DNA from: an uncultured Opitutia bacterium
Lineage (GTDB): Bacteria > Verrucomicrobiota > Verrucomicrobiia > Opitutales > Coraliomargaritaceae
Reading direction: 5' to 3'
NCBI GenBank assembly: GCA_937136395.1
Contig: CAKZOI010000046.1
Span: forward strand, 62,001 to 126,000
DNA: 64,000 nucleotides
Position 1 is the first letter of the stretch, and each line of letters starts with the position of its first letter. The position numbers were made by a program, and so were the translations under genes. The notes beneath the pieces are model-generated. The model was given only the letters and a program-made list of their open reading frames with translations. It did not search any database and had not been told where the DNA came from. This document shows positions 18,234 through 27,409 of the stretch, in pieces.

Positions 18234-21200
18234 TTATTGTGATACTGTTTTCTTCACCGCAAAGCGCAGCTCCACTGGTCCCAAGAGACCGGAATCCACT
18301 AAAGGCGAATCCTTGGTATAAAACCGGCAGGTAGTGAAGGTTTTGCGAGGAGTCTCAGGTCGCGGCGTTTCATCCTTTAACCAGCGAGGAATTGCGTCGA
18401 TGAGCAGCTCGCCTGATTTCTTCTGATCCAAAGCCGGATACTGCTCATCTCCGATCATACGGTTGACCCACAGATTGGTGACTCGGATCTCGAGCTGGTT
18501 ATCGTGCGCTTTGAGCAAGCCCGAAACATCGAGTTGGTATGGAGGCTTCCATAAAATACCGAGATCCTTACCGTTCAAAACGACTTCTGCGAACAACTGC
18601 ACGTCTCCAAGATCCAAGTTGACCGCATGCTGGTCTCCAAGTCGATCGGTAGGCACATCAAACTGCTTCCGATACGTGGCGGTTCCAGAGAAATACTTCA
18701 ACTCTGGATCGCTATGTTCGGGCCATGAAATGAGTTGATCCAAATGGACCTTACGAGGACCCCATCCTGCAGGACATTGTAGATCCCAATCCGTCGAAAG
18801 ATCGACCGGTTCGGGTGTGGTCGCCACTTGAACTGAGTGACGTTTTCCGTCGGAATAGATCAGTTCATACTCACCTGGCACCCATGCCTTGAGCATTGCA
18901 CCATCCTGAGTGATCGATAGGTTCGCGGGCTCGGGATCTGCCGAAACAGGGTCGGATGGTCGGTTGAGTTGCAAGGTGTCATTTTGTTTCACAGTGACGG
19001 TAAAATCTTCGTCACCGATCGAGTAATCCACATGCAATTGCTTCATCGTTCCACGTGCAGGGTCGGTCTTAACCAAGTCCCATTTCACGACCGCTTCGAT
19101 CGAATTATTTTGAATCCTTGATTGAATTTTATCCGTTACGTCGACCTGCCGGCCGGCATCCCCTTCTAAGTCTCCATAGACTGCTTTACGAATCTTCAAT
19201 GGCAATGGCTTCGGAGCTTTTGAATCAAACGGCGTGGTTCCATTGTGCAGTAATTTCACAATACTCGGCGCTTCCGCAGCCTCTTGGAAAACTACAAAAA
19301 CTGATTCGGCGGGCTCCATAAAGAGCTTCACCAGAGTGCGTCCATCGTCCGTCGACGTGTAAAGAGGTGCTTGTTCAATTGCACCCGTTTGCGGCTTCCA
19401 AAATTGCGGGACACGCCCCTGAGTCCGCAAGGTGACTTCAACTTGTCGACTCACCTCCTGCTGGTTGGAGATCATATAGACATCCGTAGATCCAATTTTA
19501 CGATGAATCCACTCATACCCGATTCCTGCGTGTAGCGTCGGCGCAAGACTCTGCACCGAACTAAACTCAACAGCTGGCAAGACCCCCATGGATGTGAGGA
19601 TTGGACCTAATGTATCCGTCCAATAAATGGTTCCTTTACCATAACGATTCTCCTGAACGGTGACCCCGTCGCATTTGCCCCAGATCCTATCGGCCGTCGA
19701 TTGAACGATACGATCTGCATTCGGCGCGTCCTGTAGGCCAGGCGTGCGGTCTGGCTTGGGCCAAACGACATGGGCACCATCTTGAATCAGGTCTTGAATT
19801 TTCTTCAACACCTCAATTCGAACCGGTCCTTCTGGCATGACTAGTAATCGGTATTCCATCAACCCAGGAAGCACCAGACGACCGTCCTGAACAGTCAACT
19901 TCATGAGGTTTTTGCGTGAAATCATATCGTAATCATACCCTCGCGGAAGCGCTGGCTGAAGGTCATCCTTTAGCTCCGCTACCTGTGGCGCGTTTTCACC
20001 TGGATAATAGAGCAGGTCTGCTTGGAAGGTTCCTTCTTGTAGGAGATATTGACTACGCGCTAGATATTCATTCCACGCTTTGCCCTGCTCATACCATGTG
20101 TTGTTACGGTTATTCTGAAATCCCCACGGTCCCATCGTCATTCCGGGGAGCACATCGTCTTCCCACGGCTGATGAACAAAGGTGTGGAAAATGAAACGGT
20201 TGATTCCCTGACTCAAATAATAGTCGCCCTGCGCTTTTAAGAGAAACGGATGGTTCACAAACGCAGCCCCTTGCCGTCCCGCCGTAAAGGCCTCCGCTCC
20301 GACAAAACGACGTCCATTGGTATGGGCGGCGGACGCAGACATTTTTGAAGAGCTATTGTGGAAGTCGACAGGCTTCAACACCCACCATTCGCCCATCGGT
20401 ATATCGACAACGTCCGCCACAGCAAAGTTATCGAGATTGCCAGGTCGACCATAGGGCTCGCACGAAAGCACCAGGCCGTTCTTGTGACACATTTCGGCAA
20501 AATATTCGTAATAGTTTTCAGTCCACATATCAGCGATCACCCGGCGAAAATCCCAGAGAAAGCGTTCAGTATGATCCAGGTTATTGACGACGCGTCCCGT
20601 GACAGCTGGCAGGTGTTTGATCAGGTCATAGCCCATGCGTTGCTTAAAATCGTTCTCAAAACCCTTGGTCCAGTTCTGCTCACCGGTTTCGTAACTATCA
20701 ATGAGCACATTATTAAATGCCTTGCCCGTCAGTGGTCCGACATCATCGATTACCTTCTGCACGGTATGTTTCCAGTGCCAAGCCGCAGCGGCTTTACTCA
20801 TTTTATCGCATTCACTACCGCGGCCTTCCTTAGGCGCAGGACGGTTCCTTTTTCCGCCCACGCCATGCCCAAAGCGAACAATCGTCCAATCGCCCTTCGG
20901 CACATTCCACTTCAATTGCCCGTCGGCATCCATCTTATCGGTAAGATCGACAATGGCTTCGATCTCAATCTGGTCACCGGCAGCCACCTTGCGGGTATCC
21001 GAATTGATTTTATTGTCGCGTTCAAACCCAGCCTTGGCCTTCCAGTTATCCACCCGAAAACCATCGTCCCCGCCTCTCTCAGATTCTGGTGTCGGAAAAG
21101 CCAGAACAGCTATATCCTGAAAATAATTATCCCGAAGGTTTTCCGGGCGTGGTAATTTCAGATTTACGGATTTAGGACCAGCGACCTGTTGCTCCGTCCA

Positions 21201-21605
21201 CAGCACAATCTGCATCGCATATTCAGGCGTGATCCATGGCCCCCCACTGCTGGACCAGCCTGCGCATTGATGGTAGCATACCTCCAGACCGAGACGATCC
21301 GCCTCCTGAATCGTGTGCGTCATAAGTCGTCGCCACTCTTTACTCAAATATTTAAGAGGCCCGGGATCCATCTTGTATTCAATCTGGAAGGCCTGAAAGC
21401 CACCAATCCCTGTTCGCTCCATCGCCTCAAGGTCTTTGGTAATCCCCTCTTCCGAGACATAGCCATTCATCCAATGCCACCAGGTGTGCGGCTTTGCCGA
21501 ATTCGGTGGATTTTGGAAGCCTTGCTCCAAAGATTCGGAAGCAAACATATTGGATGCGATCACGCCGATAAGAGCGCTGATGGATAGGATTCTGCTGAGG
21601 TTCAT
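18234..21605 (-). CDS. secreted GH106 alpha-L-rhamnosidase with an inserted DUF3395-like module
   Basis: 1123 residues with a signal peptide to about residue 23. The barrel begins at SLEQGFQNPPNSAKPHTWWHWMNG. Family motifs follow: HQCAGWSSSGGPW (113-124), LIDSYETGEQNW (Glu306), SCEPYG (Glu383), MGEWW (Glu406) and GAEAFTA (Glu438); acidic residues in these motifs are the catalytic and calcium-binding candidates. Residues ~803-881 are a small module (IRKAVYGD...VDVTDKI...DPARG...VDYSI) also present in two neighbouring enzymes. The C-terminus (935-1118) is the family beta-sandwich with LNGKDLGILWKPPY and VTNLWVNRMIGDEQ. It hydrolyses terminal alpha-L-rhamnose by inversion. It belongs to a minus-strand string of GH106 and GH78 genes. 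Confidence 0.9.
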   Translation of the reverse strand: MNLSRILSISALIGVIASNMFASESLEQGFQNPPNSAKPHTWWHWMNGYVSEEGITKDLEAMERTGIGGFQAFQIEYKMDPGPLKYLSKEWRRLMTHTIQEADRLGLEVCYHQCAGWSSSGGPWITPEYAMQIVLWTEQQVAGPKSVNLKLPRPENLRDNYFQDIAVLAFPTPESERGGDDGFRVDNWKAKAGFERDNKINSDTRKVAAGDQIEIEAIVDLTDKMDADGQLKWNVPKGDWTIVRFGHGVGGKRNRPAPKEGRGSECDKMSKAAAAWHWKHTVQKVIDDVGPLTGKAFNNVLIDSYETGEQNWTKGFENDFKQRMGYDLIKHLPAVTGRVVNNLDHTERFLWDFRRVIADMWTENYYEYFAEMCHKNGLVLSCEPYGRPGNLDNFAVADVVDIPMGEWWVLKPVDFHNSSSKMSASAAHTNGRRFVGAEAFTAGRQGAAFVNHPFLLKAQGDYYLSQGINRFIFHTFVHQPWEDDVLPGMTMGPWGFQNNRNNTWYEQGKAWNEYLARSQYLLQEGTFQADLLYYPGENAPQVAELKDDLQPALPRGYDYDMISRKNLMKLTVQDGRLVLPGLMEYRLLVMPEGPVRIEVLKKIQDLIQDGAHVVWPKPDRTPGLQDAPNADRIVQSTADRIWGKCDGVTVQENRYGKGTIYWTDTLGPILTSMGVLPAVEFSSVQSLAPTLHAGIGYEWIHRKIGSTDVYMISNQQEVSRQVEVTLRTQGRVPQFWKPQTGAIEQAPLYTSTDDGRTLVKLFMEPAESVFVVFQEAAEAPSIVKLLHNGTTPFDSKAPKPLPLKIRKAVYGDLEGDAGRQVDVTDKIQSRIQNNSIEAVVKWDLVKTDPARGTMKQLHVDYSIGDEDFTVTVKQNDTLQLNRPSDPVSADPEPANLSITQDGAMLKAWVPGEYELIYSDGKRHSVQVATTPEPVDLSTDWDLQCPAGWGPRKVHLDQLISWPEHSDPELKYFSGTATYRKQFDVPTDRLGDQHAVNLDLGDVQLFAEVVLNGKDLGILWKPPYQLDVSGLLKAHDNQLEIRVTNLWVNRMIGDEQYPALDQKKSGELLIDAIPRWLKDETPRPETPRKTFTTCRFYTKDSPLVDSGLLGPVELRFAVKKTVSQ

Positions 21606-21651
21606 CGTTTCAATTTTGAGCTATTGAGGGAAAATACATTGCGAAATAACA

Positions 21652-24600
21652 TCACGGCTCCACCTTTCGCACGGCGGATGGAATGATACGCACGGGGCCG
21701 AGCAGTCCAGATGTCTGCAAACTGGAATCCTTATGCCAATGCTTGAAGGCGGTAAAACTCACCCGTTCGCTGGGCCGCTTGCTTTGATTCAACAACCAAT
21801 CGGGCCATTGCTTCACATAGGGTCCCTTTCTCTCAAAATCTGACGGGAGTTGTTCATCGCCGATCAAACGGTTTGGCCAGAGATTGGTGATTTTAATTTC
21901 CAGATCGTTGACGCCCTCCTTTACAAAATCATCGATATTCACTCGGTAAGGCGCCTTCCACACTATGCCAGCGTCCTGCCCGTTTACGCTCACTTCTGCG
22001 ATCACGAAGACACTGCCTAAATCCAGCTCTAGGGAATTACCAGAATCCAATATTTGCTGCGAGAGTGTGAACTGCTTCTGGTAACTAGCGGTTCCCGAGA
22101 AATAACGAATCGCGTCATCGGAAGCGACCGACCACGAGCTTAAACCATCAAAGGTGGTTTGAGTGGGCTCCCCATCTTTACTTGGAAAACTGACCTCCCA
22201 TGCACCCGCCAGTTCAATCGTTTCGGGCACGGATTCGACCTTGATCGTTTCGGTAGCTCCTGCGGATGTGGTGTAGGTCATGCTGCCAGCGTATGGAGTC
22301 ACCCAATACAGTGCATCTTGGTTCGTGATCAGTTTGGAAGCCGGGGTGGCTTGAGCAAAACTGAACACTCGGCCTTTGGGTATCGTCTTGGTGTATTCCT
22401 CACCATTCGCCGAATACACGACACGCAGGGCTCGCTTGCGATTGGCTTCAAAGGCCGAATCAACGAGATGATCATCCACCGCTAGGTTTAATTCGCCCGC
22501 CGCAACTGCCCTTTGAATTGCTTCCGTCACATCATAGACGGGACCACCAGGAGGGATACCCGCGACGCCGTTTCCAAATCTCCCAAAGACAGCCTTCTGG
22601 ATTTTCAGCTCCTCTTGACCACTGGCATCGATACTAAACGGCTCATTCTCAATCGCATTCTTTTCGTAAACGGTTTCACCAATCGTGTAAGCAACGCGCA
22701 GTTCTTTTTTATACCCCGGCGCTGGATCGCCAGAGCGTAGCATCTTTCGGCTGGCGGTGATCGTTAACGCATTATTCTGAAGGTTCTCCAGCAACACGCC
22801 GGTCACATCTGCTAAGCCGTCAGGTAAGAACGTTCCGTATTCTGCCTTTAGGATCTGTAGTTGTTGTAGCGGCTCGGCTTTGGGCTTTTGCAGCTCCATA
22901 GAGGCACGCACGATATGAGCATTCACAGGAGCGGGTTTTCTAAATACGAAAAACACCGAACTCTCTGGCTCGAATTGAACCGAGACCGATGTGGTTCCAT
23001 CTCCATTCTCCCGCCAAATCGCGGCATTGGAGATCTCTCCGGTTTCAGCGTTCCAGAGTTCGGGTTGCTGACCTGCGACACGAAAACGGCACCATTCTTC
23101 CCGAGCTTCCTGCCTAGCGTTCGCCACGAAATAGATATCGATTTCATTATATTTACGATGGATGAAATCGATCTGGTCAGCGCTTCCTGACTCGATGGAA
23201 AAATCAGGTGGCAGCGATCCATGCTTTAGGAAATCAGTGATGGATCCTTCTTTGATTAAATCAGCCGCCTGTAGTGTTTCCGCCACTTGCCCCACTTGTG
23301 TATCACAGTGCGGGAAGCCTTGGAGGCTGGGCGATTTCTGAACCTGTGTGCCAAAAACAGTGCCCCCGGCTTGTGTCAAATCCTCAATCACCTGCATGGT
23401 CTCAGGTGTCATCCAAGTCGTTTCCGGCAAAACGAGCGCTTGATACGTCGCCCCATGCGGTGTGCGGATCAGACCATCTTCGACGCTCAATTCGTCGATT
23501 TTATTTTTACCAATCAAGTCGTAATCATAGCCGAGTGCTTTGATCTGCGGCATCAGTATGCCATCGTTTGGGGACGACTCTCCAGTAAACACTAAAATAT
23601 CGGCAAAGCTTTCTCCTTGTTGCAGTAGGAATTGGCCGCGCCCGATATAATCCATATAGCCCTTCCCCTGTTCCCACCAGGTATTCAAGCGATTAAAATC
23701 AATGCCGAAGGGTCCCAAAGTTAAACCAGGTCCAAGCTCCCACGGCTGATGCACGTAGGTATGAAAGACGAAGCGATTGATGCCTTGCGCCCAAGCCATG
23801 TCCCCGATCGCTTTCAGTGAAGCTGGATGTTCGTTCCATCCGCCCATCGCAGTAAACGCTTCCGCTTCGGCGAACGGGCTGCCGTTGAGCTTGGCAATCG
23901 AAGCGACAAATTTGGGTGAATCGAAAAAGGCGAGGCTGCCGCTCCAGAATTCCGCCATCACCAAGTCAGCCGTTTCGCCGACCTGCATATTATCAAAGGG
24001 TCCCCAATACGGCTCCGTTGAAAACTTCATTCCATGCTGATTACTCAGCTCACGAAAACGTCCGTAATAATTCTGCGCAATCAGGTCGCCAATCGTGCGA
24101 CGAAAGTCCCACAAAAAGCGTTCCGTTTCTTCGCCACTCTCGACATAGTAACCCGCGATGGTCGGCAAATAGCCGAACAAATCATACGAGCGAAGTCGTT
24201 TAAACTCTGCTGCAAAATCAGGTGTCCAGTTGGCAGTGCCGACCTCGTAGCTATCAATGTGACACTTGGTAACCACCGGACCAATCAGCGGACCGAGGCG
24301 ATCAATAATCGGAGCGACGCCGCCTTCCCAGAAGACATCTGCCGCCTTACGACTCATCTTGTCGCACTCCAAGCCGACGCCGCCCGCTGAAGCAAATCGA
24401 TTCAACTCACCCGTGGGTGTGTGCCCCAAGCGTAAAATAACCCACTCCCCTGCGGGAGCTTCCCATTCGAGCACACCGTCGGCTGACACCTTTGCGCTCA
24501 AGTCGATGATCGCGTCCTTACGAACCACGGCCGATTTTGAAATCGATTTGGCATCGGGTGCCATATGATTACGAATGCGCTCGGATATAATTTTGATATC

Positions 24601-25242
24601 CAGTTCATCAATACGTTGATCACTTTGCGGCTTGGGAAACGCGAGGACGGCGATGTCTTGATAATACTCTAACTTGGTTTCAGGTTGCGCGAGTTTACCC
24701 GAAAACAACTGACCCCCAGTATGAGAGACCTCGCTAAAAACAAGGTGCTGCATGGCAAACTCAGGCGTCACCCAAGGACCACCGCTCGATGACCATCCCG
24801 GGCAATTATGAAAGCCAAGTTCGAGACCAAGCCGTTTCGCTTCCTGCGCCGAGAACTCAAACATATCCAACCATTCTTCTCCCAGATACGGAGCGGATCC
24901 CTCTGGAGTTCCTAGTGTGACATTAAACAACTGAACGCCATGAATGCCGACCCGCTGCATGGATTCCAAATCAGCCGTAATCGCCTCACGACTCACATTT
25001 CCATTGATCCAATGCCACCAGGTATAAGCCTTGGCTGAAGACGGAGGATTTTTAAAGCCCACTTCTAAAGCATCCGCGCCGTGTGCAACGGTAGCACACA
25101 GGAGACTACCGAAAGCCAGCAAGGTGCGCATCATGCGAGTATGATGACCTTGAACAATAGATTTAAGCACACCAGTGGGCTGTTTCCACAGCCCCAACAG
25201 ATTCTTCCTGATTCCCTTCATCGTATGATTTTCAAATTTCAT
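21652..25242 (-). CDS. secreted GH106 alpha-L-rhamnosidase with two tandem DUF3395-like modules
   Basis: 1196 residues from ATG at 25242, seven bases after the preceding gene. A cleaner signal peptide starts at the in-frame ATG at 25134 (MMRTLLAFGSLLCATVAHGA), so the first 36 residues may not be translated. Barrel motifs: FHNCPGWSSSGGPW, HIDSYEVGTANW (Glu333), STEPYW (Glu410) and AEAEAFTA (Glu459 and Glu461). Residues ~794-873 and ~877-962 are two successive copies of the LKAEYG...DVT...DPAPG...LRVAYTI module. The C-terminal sandwich spans ~1010-1186 (VNGQDAGIVWKAPY, TNLWPNRLIGDEQLP). It is longer than its paralogues because of the duplicated module. Confidence 0.89.
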   Translation of the reverse strand: MKFENHTMKGIRKNLLGLWKQPTGVLKSIVQGHHTRMMRTLLAFGSLLCATVAHGADALEVGFKNPPSSAKAYTWWHWINGNVSREAITADLESMQRVGIHGVQLFNVTLGTPEGSAPYLGEEWLDMFEFSAQEAKRLGLELGFHNCPGWSSSGGPWVTPEFAMQHLVFSEVSHTGGQLFSGKLAQPETKLEYYQDIAVLAFPKPQSDQRIDELDIKIISERIRNHMAPDAKSISKSAVVRKDAIIDLSAKVSADGVLEWEAPAGEWVILRLGHTPTGELNRFASAGGVGLECDKMSRKAADVFWEGGVAPIIDRLGPLIGPVVTKCHIDSYEVGTANWTPDFAAEFKRLRSYDLFGYLPTIAGYYVESGEETERFLWDFRRTIGDLIAQNYYGRFRELSNQHGMKFSTEPYWGPFDNMQVGETADLVMAEFWSGSLAFFDSPKFVASIAKLNGSPFAEAEAFTAMGGWNEHPASLKAIGDMAWAQGINRFVFHTYVHQPWELGPGLTLGPFGIDFNRLNTWWEQGKGYMDYIGRGQFLLQQGESFADILVFTGESSPNDGILMPQIKALGYDYDLIGKNKIDELSVEDGLIRTPHGATYQALVLPETTWMTPETMQVIEDLTQAGGTVFGTQVQKSPSLQGFPHCDTQVGQVAETLQAADLIKEGSITDFLKHGSLPPDFSIESGSADQIDFIHRKYNEIDIYFVANARQEAREEWCRFRVAGQQPELWNAETGEISNAAIWRENGDGTTSVSVQFEPESSVFFVFRKPAPVNAHIVRASMELQKPKAEPLQQLQILKAEYGTFLPDGLADVTGVLLENLQNNALTITASRKMLRSGDPAPGYKKELRVAYTIGETVYEKNAIENEPFSIDASGQEELKIQKAVFGRFGNGVAGIPPGGPVYDVTEAIQRAVAAGELNLAVDDHLVDSAFEANRKRALRVVYSANGEEYTKTIPKGRVFSFAQATPASKLITNQDALYWVTPYAGSMTYTTSAGATETIKVESVPETIELAGAWEVSFPSKDGEPTQTTFDGLSSWSVASDDAIRYFSGTASYQKQFTLSQQILDSGNSLELDLGSVFVIAEVSVNGQDAGIVWKAPYRVNIDDFVKEGVNDLEIKITNLWPNRLIGDEQLPSDFERKGPYVKQWPDWLLNQSKRPSERVSFTAFKHWHKDSSLQTSGLLGPVRIIPSAVRKVEP

Positions 25243-25249
25243 TTGCTGA

Positions 25250-27016
25250 TTATTCCATGATCACAGTCACGCCATCAGGTGCATCCACTTTCGAATCGAT
25301 CGTGCCATCGGCTTTTCTCTCATGCCGCACCTGGATCGGACCGTGCGGCGTCGGATAGCTTCCTTGAGCCCATTTCAACTTACCCAGTTGCGGCGCAACA
25401 CTTACCTTGGTGAAGCCGGGCTCCAGCGGTGTGATACCGAGAACCGTTTCACTCAAAAATGCAGTAGGTCCACTCGCCCAACCGTGGCAAAGGCTATGAC
25501 GGTATCCAATATAACAATACGCTCCGAAATCGCCATGGATGTCCACTCCACCCTCCGGCACGAGTTCGTCAATCGGCGACGCGCCTTCTGCCCATTCGAG
25601 ATTGAAGTCCTCCCAGAAAGTCGTCGCACCGAGGTCGAGCATAGCTCCCCAATATTCGGAGATAAAGTCCATTGCGGTATCCGCATGTCCACCCTTTGCA
25701 AGGGCTTGAAGCACATAGAATCCATAAAATGTGGAGATACCAGTCGGACCTCCAGTCATGAGCGTATCCTCAGCGGTGAGCTCTGGAGAACGCATCTTGG
25801 CGAGAGCCAATAAAGCCGCGCCAGACTTCGACCCATTGGTATCCGGAACGACGAGGCGGGCTCGATCAGCCGCTTCTGCACAGGTCGCTGCGGTCGCATC
25901 TTCGCCAAGCACCGTCAACATGCGCTCGCTGGCTTCGAGTGTCATCACTAGCAATGCTTGCAGACCTGCGGTCACCCCTTGTTGATTGCTAGAACTAGGC
26001 CAATCGAGAAAACGCTTGCCGTTGATTTGCTCGGTGCCATCGGGACCCACAAGATCGGCTAACTTTAAGGAGAGGCTTTTCAGGTATTCGCGTTGCTCCT
26101 CTAGGTATTCGTGATTTCCGTGATGCATCCACCACTGTTCGTGGATCAGGATCCACCACATCGAGTAAGAGCTGATGTTGTTCATCCATTTACTTGCTGG
26201 AGTGAGATCGCGTATATAATCGAGACTGTCGGGAACGACGTCGTTGTAACCAAACACTGCATTGATGGTAGAGACTTCGGGATGCATGTCGCCCACCCAA
26301 ACAAGGCGATCCCGTTTAATGCCGTCGTAGAGGTATTCCTGCATGTTGAGATGCACCGTATAGGCGCCGACCTGCCAAATTTTGTTGAGGCGCTCGTCGT
26401 CGCACTCGAAGGAACCAATCTGCGGGACATCACGAACTTTCAGAAGTGCACGCACCTCCGACAAGTTAACGGGTAGTTTTGGATCCACATTATCGATACG
26501 GACAAAACGGAAGCCACTAGGACCAATGATTCGCTTACCAAGCCATGGGAGCGTCAGGACCATATCGCGTATCGCATGATCGTTTTTTGCGGTGTGTCCT
26601 TCGCCAACTTCCGACATGGCTTCTGCGACCGATTCTCCTAGGCGCACACGCACTAAAGGAGGCGTCTTACTCCGAGTGCGTGCCGTGTAAATTTCGACAT
26701 CGCCAGCGATTTGCACACCGAAGTCCAGCAGGATCGAACCGCCTGCTTGCGTGTCGGTCGGAGGCAACAACACGCAAGGTTTGTGCACATTCACAAGACT
26801 CGCCTGACCGGTGCCCTTGGCAAGCAGTGTCTCGCCGTTTCGAACACCGTGTTCACTCGTCCATACGATTCGCTTGGCGGAGACATTGAAGGTCGACAAG
26901 GGACTTTTCTCGCCGATCACATTTGCGCAGAGTAAGCCCTGTGTAATCAGCAATAGCGGTAAAGCTAGGCACGTCGTCCGCAAAAGAGAGGACTGCAAAA
27001 AAGACATGGTATGCAT
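25250..27016 (-). CDS. GH78-type alpha-L-rhamnosidase, compact form
   Basis: 588 residues with a signal peptide to about residue 31. A short beta domain (LLDFGVQIAGDVEIY, FRFVRIDNVD) precedes the (alpha/alpha)6 domain. The acid motif is DGIKRDRLVWVGDMHPE (Asp231 to Asp243), a variant of DCPQRDERLGWTGD. The candidate base Glu lies in GATTFWEDFN near residue 455. It ends in the usual C-terminal beta domain (GFTKVSVAPQLGKLKWAQG, TPHGPIQVRHE). It lacks the N-terminal Fn3-like and lectin-like domains of the full-length GH78 proteins nearby. Expected activity is release of alpha-L-rhamnose. The next gene begins 8 bases downstream. Confidence 0.85.
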   Translation of the reverse strand: MHTMSFLQSSLLRTTCLALPLLLITQGLLCANVIGEKSPLSTFNVSAKRIVWTSEHGVRNGETLLAKGTGQASLVNVHKPCVLLPPTDTQAGGSILLDFGVQIAGDVEIYTARTRSKTPPLVRVRLGESVAEAMSEVGEGHTAKNDHAIRDMVLTLPWLGKRIIGPSGFRFVRIDNVDPKLPVNLSEVRALLKVRDVPQIGSFECDDERLNKIWQVGAYTVHLNMQEYLYDGIKRDRLVWVGDMHPEVSTINAVFGYNDVVPDSLDYIRDLTPASKWMNNISSYSMWWILIHEQWWMHHGNHEYLEEQREYLKSLSLKLADLVGPDGTEQINGKRFLDWPSSSNQQGVTAGLQALLVMTLEASERMLTVLGEDATAATCAEAADRARLVVPDTNGSKSGAALLALAKMRSPELTAEDTLMTGGPTGISTFYGFYVLQALAKGGHADTAMDFISEYWGAMLDLGATTFWEDFNLEWAEGASPIDELVPEGGVDIHGDFGAYCYIGYRHSLCHGWASGPTAFLSETVLGITPLEPGFTKVSVAPQLGKLKWAQGSYPTPHGPIQVRHERKADGTIDSKVDAPDGVTVIME

Positions 27017-27052
27017 ATTCTAAATAATTCGAATTAACGACTTGTTCTCAAT

Positions 27053-27322
27053 TCTATAACGCTACTTTTTTAATTGGTTTTACCTGAACGGGACCAGCTA
27101 GCCCAGACGGCTGAATGGCACGCTATGCGTTCAACCGGCGAGTCGAAGACACACTGGCTTAAAGCTTCGCTCGCCTCTCCTAGGAAACCGTCTGGATACT
27201 TGAGCTCTACAAACAGCCGATTGCCATTGGATCCACCTTGCCGAGATCCAATTCGTAGCGCAGGTCTTTCTGTTCGTCACACCAACAAGGGAAATGATTG
27301 CTAGAATTCTGGCTAAGCTCAT
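27053..27322 (-). pseudogene. decayed GH106 remnant retaining only the two ends
   Basis: ATG at 27322 encodes MSLARILAIISLVGVTN, resembling the signal peptide of the GH106 protein that starts at 21605 (MNLSRILSISALIGVIAS). Within a few bases the sequence continues, in a shifted frame, as EQKDLRYELDLGKVDPMA, matching the C-terminal sandwich of the GH106 at 30432 (GLRYLLDLGKVDPMARVW). It then jumps to NRLFVELKYPDGF, matching NRLIGEMQYPDAF, with the LNGQDVG...NLWS segment missing. It ends as GERSFKP and then RAIQPSGLAGPVQVKPIKKVAL followed by a stop near 27054. At least three frame changes and two deletions are present. Confidence 0.8.
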
Positions 27323-27409
27323 CTTTTACTATGTTAGAGTCCGCATCAATTGGCAGTCATTGGTCAAATCGTAAGGCGCCGCAACAAATCCAATGCATAC
27401 ACGCCTAAA

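Noticed and set aside
20358-21155. 265-codon plus-strand frame opposite the GH106 at 18234
   Set aside because: It is a shadow of the conserved GH106 reading; its composition mirrors antisense codons and no domain is visible.
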